18,019 nt of DNA from an uncultured Clostridia bacterium (GCA_946615495.1 CAMOHY010000012.1:1-18019); one strand, 5' to 3'. Positions 1-7,662 are shown, counted from the stretch's first letter. Translations and numbers: made by a program. Notes: generated by a model from the letters alone, not told the origin.

Positions 1-142
1 CCTGGAAATGCTCATTTTACGGCCGCAAATTGATAGAGGAAGCGGCTTTCAGCCGGTCCTGCGGATTGTTGATGAAAGGACTGCGGCCCTTTCGTACTTT
101 CCTGGGGTTTATCGACAGTCTGGGCATTGCTGGGCTGTTTTC

Positions 143-1072
143 TCAATCCAGAGTGGTGAAGGGAATATATTCCGTGCCCCAGAACATTTCATAGATGGTG
201 TCGTAGCGGGGATGTTCCCGCCAGCCGCCCAGGGTGGAATAGGAGGTATCGTCCACCTTGCAATCCGGCAGGGCTTTGCGCAGGGCGCGCACCGCCGCGG
301 CGGAAACGGGGTATTCATCGGAATAATTGTTGCTGTTGAACAGCCACAGGCGGCGCAGGTGGGTTAAACCCTCCAGGGGGCTTAAATCGCTGATGCGGTT
401 GAAGCACAGGTTCAAATCCACCAGGTTTTTGCAGTTGGCCAGGCAGGAAATATCGTGCACGTCGTTCTTAAACAGCTCCAGGTATTCCAATTCCTTTAGG
501 CTGCCAATGGGCGTGATATCGTTCAATTCCAGGTTGCAGGCCACGATGAGCACCTTCAAATGCGGCAGATCATACAGAAAGCTCAGGTCCGTCACCCGGT
601 TATGGCCGATATCCAGGGCCTGCAGGTTTTTGCAGTATTTCAGGATGGAAAGGTCGGCCGCCGTATGCTCGGTGCAGGTGTTGTTGTGCAGGGTGGAAAA
701 AGCGGTGGCGTCGGTGCGGACGCGGTGGGGCGTGCGCTCCGGGTGCAGGGGGTTGGAGCAGGAAATAACCATGGTCCAGCCAAATTCGATCTGGGGAAAA
801 CGGGCCGCCAGCATTTCGACGTGGGGCCGCCTGATCTCGGTGGCGTACATATCCACCTTCTTTAAATTGGGAAAGCGCCCCAGGAAGGAAGCGAAGCTGG
901 AATAGTCCGCGTCCGTGTTGGGTATCCGCAGGCTGCCCAGATCAATGTATTCCGCGTCGCTGGAGGCGGAAAAGCTGCCCCGGTCGTTGGTATAGGTTAA
1001 GGTTTCGGCGTTCGCCAGGGAGGGAAGCGATAGGAAAAGGAGCAAAAGCAGCAGCGGCAGAGTCTTTTTCAT
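143..1072 (-). CDS. Secreted internalin-like leucine-rich-repeat protein
   Basis: This 309-residue protein starts with a clear Sec signal peptide: two lysines, a leucine-rich core at residues 5-19 and a likely cut after ANA at 20-22. From about residue 147 to 247 it carries four to five leucine-rich repeats of the 22-residue internalin type, for example LQALDIGHNRVTDLSFL and LVDLNLCFNRISDLSPL. Such repeats form a curved binding surface, normally for protein contacts outside the cell. A compact Trp/Tyr/Phe-rich tail (GWREHPRYDTIYEMFWG, residues 282-299) follows. I see no LPXTG motif, lipobox or C-terminal membrane segment, so it is probably released or held by other contacts. The start is supported by AAAGGAT about 9 nt upstream and by the promoter at 1122. 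The ligand and role are unknown. It appears to be transcribed alone. Confidence 0.85.
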   Translation of the reverse strand: MKKTLPLLLLLLFLSLPSLANAETLTYTNDRGSFSASSDAEYIDLGSLRIPNTDADYSSFASFLGRFPNLKKVDMYATEIRRPHVEMLAARFPQIEFGWTMVISCSNPLHPERTPHRVRTDATAFSTLHNNTCTEHTAADLSILKYCKNLQALDIGHNRVTDLSFLYDLPHLKVLIVACNLELNDITPIGSLKELEYLELFKNDVHDISCLANCKNLVDLNLCFNRISDLSPLEGLTHLRRLWLFNSNNYSDEYPVSAAAVRALRKALPDCKVDDTSYSTLGGWREHPRYDTIYEMFWGTEYIPFTTLD

Positions 1073-1121
1073 GCGGGGCCATCCTTTCTACTGTTCAAGC
1101 GGGAAAAAATCAGGATGTTTA

Positions 1122-1127
1122 ATTATA
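1122..1127 (-). promoter_or_regulatory. Extended -10 promoter of the LRR gene
   Basis: Read on the minus strand this is a perfect TATAAT, preceded by TG one base upstream (TGCTATAAT), the extended -10 form. The -35 position has only a weak CTGCAA with a 17 nt spacer. Transcription would begin near 1115, giving a leader of about 40 nt before the start at 1072. This divergent region (1073-1388) holds this promoter and the one at 1274-1302; I see nothing else in it. Confidence 0.6.
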
Positions 1128-1273
1128 GCACGCTTGAGAGCGGATTGCAGCGGGTGCGGGAAATTTAACATTTTTTGCGGTCCGGCATCGCCTATGAACC
1201 GTATTTTCTCTGTACAGCGGGCGAAAAAGCCAGTATTTGCCTGATTTGGCAGGCTTTAGACAATAATTGTATA

Positions 1274-1302
1274 TTGCGGCCCGGTCCGGGCTATGATATG
1301 AT
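1274..1302 (+). promoter_or_regulatory. Promoter of the 75-residue small protein gene
   Basis: TTGCGG at 1274-1279 and TATGAT at 1297-1302 are 17 nt apart, and TG precedes the -10 by one base (TGATATGAT), so it combines a fair -35 with an extended -10. Transcription would begin near 1309 and leave about 80 nt of leader. An alternative pair, TTGGCA at 1246 and TATATT at 1270 with an 18 nt spacer, lies just upstream and could be a second start point. Confidence 0.5.
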
Positions 1303-1388
1303 AGGCAAGGCGCGGCAAATGCTGGCCGCGTTTAATATGCTCGTTTCCAGAGCATACAGAAAGATATCCAGGAAGGATGAAAACGGAA

Positions 1389-1616
1389 ATGAAAAAGATC
1401 ATTTGCAAGGTTGAATACGATACGGAAGCCTCTGAGCTGATCCAGAAAAAGACCAGCGGCAACCCCGGCGATCCCGCGGGCTACGAAGAGACCCTGTATA
1501 AGACTCCCGATGGCAAGCTGTTCCTGTACGTGAACGGCGGCCCCGAATCTCCCTACGCGGAAGAGAACATCAAGCGGATGTCCGCCGCCAAGGCCGCGGA
1601 ATGGCAGAACGCCTGA
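1389..1616 (+). CDS. Small conserved-looking protein of unknown function (75 aa)
   Basis: I do not recognise this family. The 75-residue product is acidic-basic mixed, soluble, without signal peptide or membrane segment. It starts MKKIICKVEYDTEAS and contains a YEETLYKTPDGKLFLYVNGG stretch that reads as a beta-hairpin, followed by a short Ala/Lys helix near the C terminus. An in-frame ATG exists 12 nt upstream at 1377, but the Shine-Dalgarno AGGAAGGA at about 1369-1376 directly abuts it and sits at a good distance from the ATG at 1389, so I chose 1389. The gene has its own promoter and a strong terminator 18 nt after the stop, which supports it as a real monocistronic gene rather than a chance frame. 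Confidence 0.75.
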   Translation: MKKIICKVEYDTEASELIQKKTSGNPGDPAGYEETLYKTPDGKLFLYVNGGPESPYAEENIKRMSAAKAAEWQNA

Positions 1617-1633
1617 CGGTGCCTTCCCAAAAA

Positions 1634-1674
1634 ACAAGTCCCGGAAGAAAGAACCTTCCGGGATTTGTTTTTTT
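1634..1674 (+). terminator. Intrinsic terminator of the 75-residue small gene
   Basis: A 14-bp stem (1634-1647 paired with 1655-1668, one G-U pair) encloses the 7-nt loop AAAGAAC and runs into a T tract at 1668-1674. Because the lower stem is A/T-rich, a minus-strand transcript would also form the hairpin followed by T residues, so it may also stop read-through from the dnaC-like side. Confidence 0.9.
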
Positions 1675-1895
1675 GTGTTCCTCAGCTTTCCTCCATATTT
1701 TCAGCGCTTTCCCCTGAGAAGTATGCGCTCATTGCCCGGCAGGCGGCCGCGCGTAACCAGGCCCTGCTTTTCCAGGCGCTTGAGCAGCGGGGCCAGGGTG
1801 CCCGAATCCAGGCGCAGCTTCTTGCTCCATTCGTTCTCCCTCATGCCGCCGCTTTTCCAAAGCGCCAGGTTGAACCTTACCGAAGCAGCCGGATA
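1675..1895 (-). pseudogene. Degraded MarR/OhrR-family regulator fragment
   Basis: Downstream of the dnaC-like stop, the minus strand encodes FNLALWKSGGMRENEWSKKL and then RLDSGTLAPLLKRLEKQGLV (codons between about 1876 and 1750). This is the DNA-recognition half of a MarR/OhrR winged helix, where LDSGTL.PLLKRLE is a hallmark. The frame then stops at 1701-1703 after NERILLRGKR. A one-base shift near 1716-1722 restores TSQGKALKIWRKAEE, which matches the usual L-T-x-x-G-x-A-L that follows the MarR wing. The N-terminal half of a MarR protein is absent: upstream, this frame overlaps the dnaC-like 3' end without similarity. I infer a frameshifted, truncated remnant. The longest intact piece from an ATG is 47 codons (1701-1844). 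Family assignment is by eye. Confidence 0.6.
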
Positions 1896-2842
1896 TCCTT
1901 CCCTTGAAAGGGGATGGCCAGGCCGGTGCGGCTGTCCAGCAGGCGGGAGGACACGCGCTCGGTGTACCGGGCCCGCAGCTCCTCCCGGCTCAGATTGGTG
2001 CTGATCGCGGTATGCAGGCCCCGGAGCAGCCGGGCGTTGAGCAGATGGTAGATTTGCTCCACCGTAATATTTTCGATCAAGGGCTCCATGCCCAAATCGT
2101 CGATCAAAAGCAGGGGCGCGTCAAAATACTCCTGAGCGGTTTCCCCGGCGCGGGAAAAATAGGCGTTTTTCAGGTCCATCAGCAAATCGTAGGCCGTGGC
2201 GTAGAGCGTGGCGACGCCCCGGCCGCGGGCTTCGCTGCCCACGCAGTTGAGCAAAAAGGTTTTGCCCAGGCCGCTGCCGCCATGGAGCAGCAGCGTCTTT
2301 ACCGGGCCGTCCGGCACGCCCTGGGCGTACTGGAGGCACCGGCCGCGCACCACGCGCATGTATTCCCGCTGGGTCACGTCGGTGCCGGGCAGGGGCAGGT
2401 CCGGAAAGCGGTTTTCGTCAAAGGCGGCAAAGGTTTCCTGGTCTTTCAGGCTTTGTCCCGCCAGGGAAAGAGCCTGCTGATACGATTGGAGAAAGCAGGC
2501 GCAGGGCTTTTTCACCGAATGGTCGTACACATAGCCCTGATCGCCGCACAAAGCGCAGCGGCACACCGGGGCCAAATAATCTTCGGGATAGCCGCAGGCT
2601 TGAAGGCCGGCGGCGATTTTTTCGTTGTACTGCCCCATCAGCGCTTCCGGGTCCCTGGGCGTGCCGGCGGAAAAGGCCCCGCGCACGGAAGAAAGGATCA
2701 TCCGGTGCCGTTCCTTCAGCAGCCGGTCCAGCTCCGGATATTTTTCGGCAATCTCGGACCGCCGGCGCTGCTCTTCCCGCTCGTTTTCCCGGCGGCGCTG
2801 CGCAAATTCCGCTTCCACTTGAGCCCAAATCCGATTATCCAC
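1877..2842 (-). CDS. DnaC/DnaI-type replicative helicase loader (AAA+ ATPase)
   Basis: At 321 residues this matches the usual length of Bacillota helicase loaders. A charged coiled-coil-like N terminus (about 1-50) is followed by a cysteine cluster, CRCALCG at 94-100 and CAC at 114-116, likely a zinc-binding module that contacts the replicative helicase. The AAA+ domain shows Walker A GGSGLGKT (188-195), Walker B LLLIDDLG (244-251), a sensor-1 STNLS (281-285) and a candidate arginine finger in ERVSSRLL (295-302). Loaders of this class place the hexameric DnaB-type helicase on single-stranded DNA during initiation or restart. The start overlaps the end of the DnaD-domain gene by 8 nt, implying coupled translation and a joint primosome role. 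An IstB-like transposon ATPase is less likely because no transposase is nearby and the N-terminal Zn module fits the loader. Confidence 0.88.
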   Translation of the reverse strand: MDNRIWAQVEAEFAQRRRENEREEQRRRSEIAEKYPELDRLLKERHRMILSSVRGAFSAGTPRDPEALMGQYNEKIAAGLQACGYPEDYLAPVCRCALCGDQGYVYDHSVKKPCACFLQSYQQALSLAGQSLKDQETFAAFDENRFPDLPLPGTDVTQREYMRVVRGRCLQYAQGVPDGPVKTLLLHGGSGLGKTFLLNCVGSEARGRGVATLYATAYDLLMDLKNAYFSRAGETAQEYFDAPLLLIDDLGMEPLIENITVEQIYHLLNARLLRGLHTAISTNLSREELRARYTERVSSRLLDSRTGLAIPFQGKDIRLLR

Positions 2843-4289
2843 GCTGCTTCCTCGCTTCCTCGATCAGGTCGTCCGATACTGCCAGCAGTTCTTCCTCCGT
2901 ATACTGCCTTTGCCCATACTGCTGGGCGGATACGGTTCTTTTCTGGCTCTTTTCGCCGGGGCGGGCGCGGCCCCGCGCCTGGGACACGTCCGTGATGCCC
3001 GCCTCATGCCAGGCCTCCAGCACCTTGTCCAGATAGGCCATTTTGCCGCCCTCGGCGTTGCGGGCCTGCTCCGCGGCGCACAGGATCAATTCCTGGTCAT
3101 AGCCAAAGCCGTGCCATTTCTGGTACAGCGTCATATCCGCCACCGTGGGATTGCCTTTGTGGCCGCAGGCTTCAAACACCTCCCGCAGCAGCGCTTCCAA
3201 GCCCCGGCGCTTATCCAGGTATTCCCGCACCGCTTCCCCGGTGACAAAGCCCTTTTTCTGCCAGGCGGAAAGCAAATCGTGCATACCCTCCAGGTTCAAG
3301 CCCTTCCGGCGGCATTCATCCGCCGCCAGCAAAAGCACCTCATGAGGCTGGATTTCCAGCAGCGAAAGGTATTCCCGCACGGCGGCGGGGCCGCTCAGGC
3401 GCAGGCCCAAACGGGAAAACACCTCCTGGGCCTTTTCCTTATCGTTCCGTTCGTTTTCGATCTGCCGGGTGATTTGCTGGCCGGTGCGGGCGGCGCTTTG
3501 GGTGCGCAGCCGGTTCAAAATCCCGTCCAGATATTTAAAGGAGGGGTCGCCGCTGGTCATTTCCCGGCAGGCGTCCAATATGGCCTGGGGCTCAAAGCGC
3601 CAATCCGCGATCCATTTTTCATAAAGGGCAAGCTCATCCTCCGTGGGCAGGCGGCGCTTGCCCATGCGGGAGAGCACCTTGCGCACCCCGTCGTGCACGC
3701 TTTGGTTATGCTGCAAAAAGCTTTCCGCGTCCTCCGGGGTGTTCACCCCCGCTTCCTTCATGGCCACGGCCAGCTTTTCCGCCGTTTTGAAGGAAAAATG
3801 CACGCCCCGCTGGGCGATGCAGTGGTGCAGCAGCATGAGCACCGCCTCCTGGGGCAGCCCCACATCCTGCACCCATTCCCAGGAAAGGGCAATTTCGGCG
3901 GGGTTCACCTTGCGCCTGTCCCCAAAGGCGGCGTAAACGCATTCGGCAAAGGACACATAGGCCATATCCACCGGCAGGGGGGATTCCGGCGCCTGCTGGC
4001 GCTGGGTGGGGGAATAAAAGCGGTACTGAGGCGGATTATCGCTGACGCGGGACACCAGGGAACGCCGTTCCCAATACCGCAGGGCCGCCTCAATTTCCGG
4101 CACGGAGAGGAACAAATCCTGGGCCATTTCATCCAGAGAGTATTCCGGGCCTTTGTTCTGGCAGGCATACAGCCCCCACAGGTACACCTTCACATAGTCG
4201 CCCTTGGCGGCGGGCAGATATTCCGCAAGGAAGCGGTTTTCCAGCGCGGTCACGCCATAGGCGCGGGCGTCCCGGTCCAATTCAAACAT
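2835..4289 (-). CDS. DnaD-domain primosome protein
   Basis: The 484-residue product has an N-terminal winged-helix-like region (about 31-95, with LDEMAQDLFLSVPEIEAAL) and DnaD-family C-terminal modules. Two copies are visible: about 201-262 (YEKWIADWRFEPQAILDAC, then FKYLDGILNRL) and about 362-432 (YQKWHGFGYDQELILCAA, then MAYLDKVLEAW). Each ends in the YLDGIL-like motif known to matter for DNA binding in DnaD/DnaB primosome proteins. It is longer than B. subtilis DnaD (about 230 residues) and closer to DnaB, which also has two modules. The start has AAGGAGG 7 nt upstream. It follows the ABC-3 permease gene by 16 nt and overlaps the loader gene, so a primosome pair is likely. The tail is charged and probably flexible. 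Confidence 0.85.
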   Translation of the reverse strand: MFELDRDARAYGVTALENRFLAEYLPAAKGDYVKVYLWGLYACQNKGPEYSLDEMAQDLFLSVPEIEAALRYWERRSLVSRVSDNPPQYRFYSPTQRQQAPESPLPVDMAYVSFAECVYAAFGDRRKVNPAEIALSWEWVQDVGLPQEAVLMLLHHCIAQRGVHFSFKTAEKLAVAMKEAGVNTPEDAESFLQHNQSVHDGVRKVLSRMGKRRLPTEDELALYEKWIADWRFEPQAILDACREMTSGDPSFKYLDGILNRLRTQSAARTGQQITRQIENERNDKEKAQEVFSRLGLRLSGPAAVREYLSLLEIQPHEVLLLAADECRRKGLNLEGMHDLLSAWQKKGFVTGEAVREYLDKRRGLEALLREVFEACGHKGNPTVADMTLYQKWHGFGYDQELILCAAEQARNAEGGKMAYLDKVLEAWHEAGITDVSQARGRARPGEKSQKRTVSAQQYGQRQYTEEELLAVSDDLIEEARKQRG

Positions 4290-4305
4290 GGGGTTCCTCC
4301 TTGTA

Positions 4306-5148
4306 TTACTGCACCCGCGCCCTCAGCGGCAGCGTGACGGCGTAGCACAGGGCGGCGCAGAGCACGATGGCCGCGCCGGCGCCCGTATTTTCCAGATAAT
4401 AGGAAGCCACCAGCCCCGCCACCCCGCAAAACAGCCCAATGAGCACGCTGAACAGGGCATGCTGGGCCGCGGTGCGGGAAATATTGCGGGCCGCGGCGGC
4501 GGGCAGGATGAGCAAGGCGTTAATGAGCAGCACGCCCACCCAGCGGATGGACAGCATCACCACCACCGCCACCAGAGACACAAAGGCGTATTCCACCCAT
4601 TTGGTGCTGACGCCCCGGCTTTGGGCCAGGGCGGGGTTGACGGCGGTTAAAAGCAGCCGGTTATACAAAAGGGCCCAGGCGCCAACGCCCAGGGGCAGCG
4701 CCAGCAAAAGCCACAGCAAATCCCCTTCCGGCACGCTTACGATGTCGCCCGCCAGCAGCGCGGAATACTTGGCAAAGCTGCCGTTCCGGCTCAGAATCAG
4801 CAGGCCCAGGGCGATGCCGGTGGAGGAAAACACGCTGATGATGGTATCCGCCGAAGCGCCGCCGGTGCGGTTGATGCGGGAAATCATGACCGCCCAGGCG
4901 ATGCCGAAAACGATCATGCTGATTAACTGGTTTTCAATGCCCAGCAGCAGCCCCAGGCCCACCCCGCACAGGGCGCTGTGGCCCAGCGCGTCGGAAAAAA
5001 AGGCCATGCGCCGGTTCACCGCCATGGTGCCAAGCAATGCCAGCAGGGGCGTGAGCAGCAGAATGGCCAGCAGCCCCCGCTTCATAAAATCCAGCTCGAA
5101 GCATTCAAAGGGCAAAAGGACATTCATGATTCCGTAAATGGTGGACAA
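4306..5148 (-). CDS. ABC-3 family metal transporter permease (ZnuB/MntB-like)
   Basis: This 280-residue membrane protein has about eight hydrophobic segments and the family motif RRMAFFSDALGHSALCG near residues 46-62, typical of the permease of zinc or manganese ABC importers. It would form the membrane channel driven by the ATPase encoded two genes upstream. The start is a TTG at 5146-5148, chosen because GGAAGGAG lies 5 nt upstream; the first ATG (5125-5127) has no ribosome site. It follows the Nudix gene by 23 nt. Substrate cannot be decided between zinc, manganese and iron from the permease alone, and no solute-binding lipoprotein gene is in the window. Confidence 0.88.
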   Translation of the reverse strand: MSTIYGIMNVLLPFECFELDFMKRGLLAILLLTPLLALLGTMAVNRRMAFFSDALGHSALCGVGLGLLLGIENQLISMIVFGIAWAVMISRINRTGGASADTIISVFSSTGIALGLLILSRNGSFAKYSALLAGDIVSVPEGDLLWLLLALPLGVGAWALLYNRLLLTAVNPALAQSRGVSTKWVEYAFVSLVAVVVMLSIRWVGVLLINALLILPAAAARNISRTAAQHALFSVLIGLFCGVAGLVASYYLENTGAGAAIVLCAALCYAVTLPLRARVQ

Positions 5149-5171
5149 AGGGGCTCCTTCCTTTCCTGGGG

Positions 5172-5699
5172 TTACAGGGTTCGCTCAATTTCGTCCAGGG
5201 CGCGGCCAAAGGCTTCGTCGTTATGGTCCATCACCCAGGCGCGGAACTGATGATAGGGGAACACGCCCACGGCGTTCACTTCCCCCTCGTCCCATTGAAA
5301 GCCGTTTTGTGGCACGGGAACGCGGCAGGCGTAGAGAAAAAGATGCAATCCGGAGCCGTCGCCCCATTCCACGGTGTAGGTGTGGGCCAAATGCAGCTTC
5401 TTTTCCGGAACGGAAAGCTTCAATTCCTCCATGGCCTCCCGGCAGGCCGCCTGGGCCGGGGTCTCCCCCGCCTGAACGCCGCCGCCCGTCACATCCCATT
5501 TTCCGGCAAAGTACCGGGCCTTCAGCGACCGCTGCTGCACGATGTACCTGCCTTCGCCCTGGCCCGGCGGCGGGCTGTCCATTGTTTTCATCACCAGCAG
5601 GGCATGAAGGAAAAAATCCCCGGCGCGCCGGGGAGCATGCTTTTCCACGGTTTCCCCGGTGGGCGTACCGTCCCTCCGGTATACGTTTCTGTATTCCAT
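5172..5699 (-). CDS. Nudix hydrolase (IPP-isomerase-like branch)
   Basis: The Nudix box GX5EX7REUXEEXGU is present at residues 73-95 as GGVQAGE, seven residues, then REAMEELKL. All catalytic acids (E79, E88, E91, E92) are kept; the usual glycine near the box end is lysine (K94). The N terminus (MEYRNVYRRDGTPTGETVEK) and the HAPRRAGDFFLHALLV region resemble the isopentenyl-diphosphate-isomerase-like Nudix group common in Bacillota, which often act on nucleoside diphosphate derivatives. The exact substrate is unknown. It sits between the ATPase and permease genes of a metal ABC importer: the ATPase stop is 6 nt upstream, and there is no clear ribosome site, so translation probably depends on coupling. 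Confidence 0.85.
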   Translation of the reverse strand: MEYRNVYRRDGTPTGETVEKHAPRRAGDFFLHALLVMKTMDSPPPGQGEGRYIVQQRSLKARYFAGKWDVTGGGVQAGETPAQAACREAMEELKLSVPEKKLHLAHTYTVEWGDGSGLHLFLYACRVPVPQNGFQWDEGEVNAVGVFPYHQFRAWVMDHNDEAFGRALDEIERTL

Positions 5700-5705
5700 C
5701 GTTTC

Positions 5706-6512
5706 TTACTGGGGCATGAACCGCGCCCCGGCGGAAGCGTCCCGTTCCAGGGTGGGAGGCAATTCAGCCCGAAACACATTGGCAAATTCCGGGGAGGAAA
5801 ACACCTCCTGCGGCGAGCCCGCCTTGAGCACCTTCTGCTGCACCAGCACCACAAAATCGGCGTAGCGGCGCACCAGGTCCCAATCGTGGGATACCATGAG
5901 GATGGCCAGGTGGTGCGTCTGCCGCAGGGCGGACACGGTTTGCAAAAACAGGGAAAGCCCGTTTTGGTCCACGCCGGAAACGGGCTCATCCAACACCAGC
6001 AGGTCGGGAACGGGGGTCAGCGCCATGGCCAAAAGCACCCGCTGCAATTCGCCGCCGCTCAGGGCCCCCAAGCGCTTATCAATCAGCTTGGCGGCCTGGG
6101 TTTCCTCCAGGGCGGCGTGAATGCGCGCCCGCATGGCCTTGCCCACCCCCGTCCATACCGGACGGCGGCCCAGGCTGGCGGCCATTAAATCGCACACCGT
6201 AAGCGGCATTTCCCGGTCAAAGGGCAATTGCTGGGGCACATAGCCGATGCGGGGGGCCGGAAAATCGTGCCCCTCCGCGTCCACATGGCGAATGGCCCCG
6301 CTGTGGGGCCGCTGGCCCAAAATGGCCTTGAGCAGCGTGGTTTTTCCCGCGCCGTTGGGTCCCACCAGCGCGGTCAATTGGCCGCAGTGGATGTGGAAGC
6401 TCACGTCCTCCACCAGCACGTCGGCCCCGGCCTTCACCCCCACGTGGTCCAGTTCAATGCGGCACAGGCTGCAATTGTCCGCGGGGGCGGGGCGGTCATG
6501 CTCACGCTTCAT
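5706..6512 (-). CDS. Metal ABC transporter ATP-binding protein (ZnuC/MntA-like)
   Basis: The 268-residue ATPase carries Walker A GPNGAGKT (51-58), Q-loop glutamine 94 (YVPQQ), signature LSGGELQ (151-157), Walker B LLVLDEP (171-177) and H-loop histidine 209 (SHDWD). The layout and the ABC-3 permease in the same unit point to a zinc/manganese-type importer, with this protein supplying energy at the inner face of the membrane. The N terminus is extended by about 15 residues and contains a CSLC pair (14-17) that could bind metal, but this is speculative. The start overlaps the recA end by 11 nt, so it is co-transcribed with recA and probably coupled to it. Confidence 0.88.
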   Translation of the reverse strand: MKREHDRPAPADNCSLCRIELDHVGVKAGADVLVEDVSFHIHCGQLTALVGPNGAGKTTLLKAILGQRPHSGAIRHVDAEGHDFPAPRIGYVPQQLPFDREMPLTVCDLMAASLGRRPVWTGVGKAMRARIHAALEETQAAKLIDKRLGALSGGELQRVLLAMALTPVPDLLVLDEPVSGVDQNGLSLFLQTVSALRQTHHLAILMVSHDWDLVRRYADFVVLVQQKVLKAGSPQEVFSSPEFANVFRAELPPTLERDASAGARFMPQ

Positions 6513-7608
6513 CGTTTTCTTCTTCCATCTCCGGGTCCATTTCGGGAATATCCGCCTCGTCCACCGCCGGCACCGCGATCTGGTTCAATTGCTGGCGCAG
6601 CAGGGCGTCGATTTCATCCGCCACGTCCGGATGCTCCTTTAAGTAGATGCGGGCGTTGTCCCGGCCCTGGGCGATGCGCTGGTCGTTATAGGAGAACCAG
6701 GCGCCGGACTTGACGATGATATCCTTGGCCACGGCCATATCCAGCAGGCTGCCTTCCCGGCTGATGCCCTGGCCGTAGATCAAATCGAATTCGCAGGAAC
6801 GGAAGGGCGGGGCCACCTTGTTTTTGACCACCTTCACCTTGGTGCGGTTGCCGATGACCTCACTGCCGTTCTTGAGCTGCTCGCCCCGCCGCACGTCCAG
6901 GCGCACGGAGGCGTAGAATTTCAGGGCCCGGCCGCCGGGGGTGGTTTCGGGGTTGCCGTACATCACGCCCACTTTTTCACGAATCTGGTTGATGAACAGG
7001 GCGATGGCGTTGGTTTTGGCTACCACGCCGGTGAGCTTGCGCATGGCCTGGCTCATCAAGCGGGCCTGGATGCCCACGAAGGAATCGCCCATTTCGCCGT
7101 CGATTTCGGCCCGCGGCACCAGCGCGGCAACAGAGTCCACCACCACGATGTCGATGGCGCCGCTGCGCAGCAGGGCTTCGGCGATTTCCAGGGCGTCCTC
7201 GCCGCAGTTGGGCTGGCTGACATACAATTCGTCAATGTTCACGCCCAGGTTCTTGGCGTAGGCGGGGTCCAGGGCGTGCTCCGCGTCGATGAAGGCCGCC
7301 GCGCCGCCCATTTTCTGCACCTGGGCCACCACGTGCAGCGCCACGGTGGTTTTACCGGAGGATTCGGGGCCGAATACCTCTACGATGCGGCCGCGGGGAA
7401 TGCCGCCAACGCCCAGCGCCACGTCCAAATCCAGGCAGCCGGTGGGCACCACCTCCACCTGCATGGTGGCCTTGTCGCCCAGCTTCATCACGGTGCCTTT
7501 GCCAAATTCCTTTTCAATGCTGCTGAGCGTTTGCTCCAGCGCCCGCATTTTTTCCTGCTGGGTGGTGTCCAGCTTCAGTTCCTTCTTCGCCGCATCCTTT
7601 TTTGCCAT
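6502..7608 (-). CDS. recA: Recombinase A
   Basis: The 368-residue protein aligns by eye with RecA along its whole length: Walker A GPESSGKT (80-87), Walker B-type VVVDSV (155-160), the L2 loop region from NQIREKVG (207) through TTPGGRALKFYAS, and an acidic tail ending EEENDEA. RecA forms filaments on single-stranded DNA, performs strand exchange and triggers LexA self-cleavage. One odd place is SQPNCGEDALEI (131-142), where most RecA proteins have SQPDTGEQALEI. The ribosome site AAGGAGAT is about 10 nt upstream. pgsA directly upstream is the usual neighbour in Bacillota. The 54-nt gap from pgsA holds no obvious promoter or LexA box. Confidence 0.98.
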   Translation of the reverse strand: MAKKDAAKKELKLDTTQQEKMRALEQTLSSIEKEFGKGTVMKLGDKATMQVEVVPTGCLDLDVALGVGGIPRGRIVEVFGPESSGKTTVALHVVAQVQKMGGAAAFIDAEHALDPAYAKNLGVNIDELYVSQPNCGEDALEIAEALLRSGAIDIVVVDSVAALVPRAEIDGEMGDSFVGIQARLMSQAMRKLTGVVAKTNAIALFINQIREKVGVMYGNPETTPGGRALKFYASVRLDVRRGEQLKNGSEVIGNRTKVKVVKNKVAPPFRSCEFDLIYGQGISREGSLLDMAVAKDIIVKSGAWFSYNDQRIAQGRDNARIYLKEHPDVADEIDALLRQQLNQIAVPAVDEADIPEMDPEMEEENDEA

Positions 7609-7662
7609 GGTTTTGCAATCTCCTTATCGTTGAATTGACAGATAACAGATGAAAAGCTTAAG

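Noticed and set aside
1..142. Small plus-strand frame near 74 and a short CGGCT/AGCCG hairpin at 43-55
   Set aside because: The frame has no ribosome site and overlaps the LRR gene end; the hairpin is only 5 bp and has no T tract on either strand. I see no supported feature in this stretch.
1877..4289. Prophage replication module (DnaD-like plus DnaC-like)
   Set aside because: The pair is embedded in a housekeeping operon after recA and the metal importer, with no integrase, phage or plasmid genes nearby.
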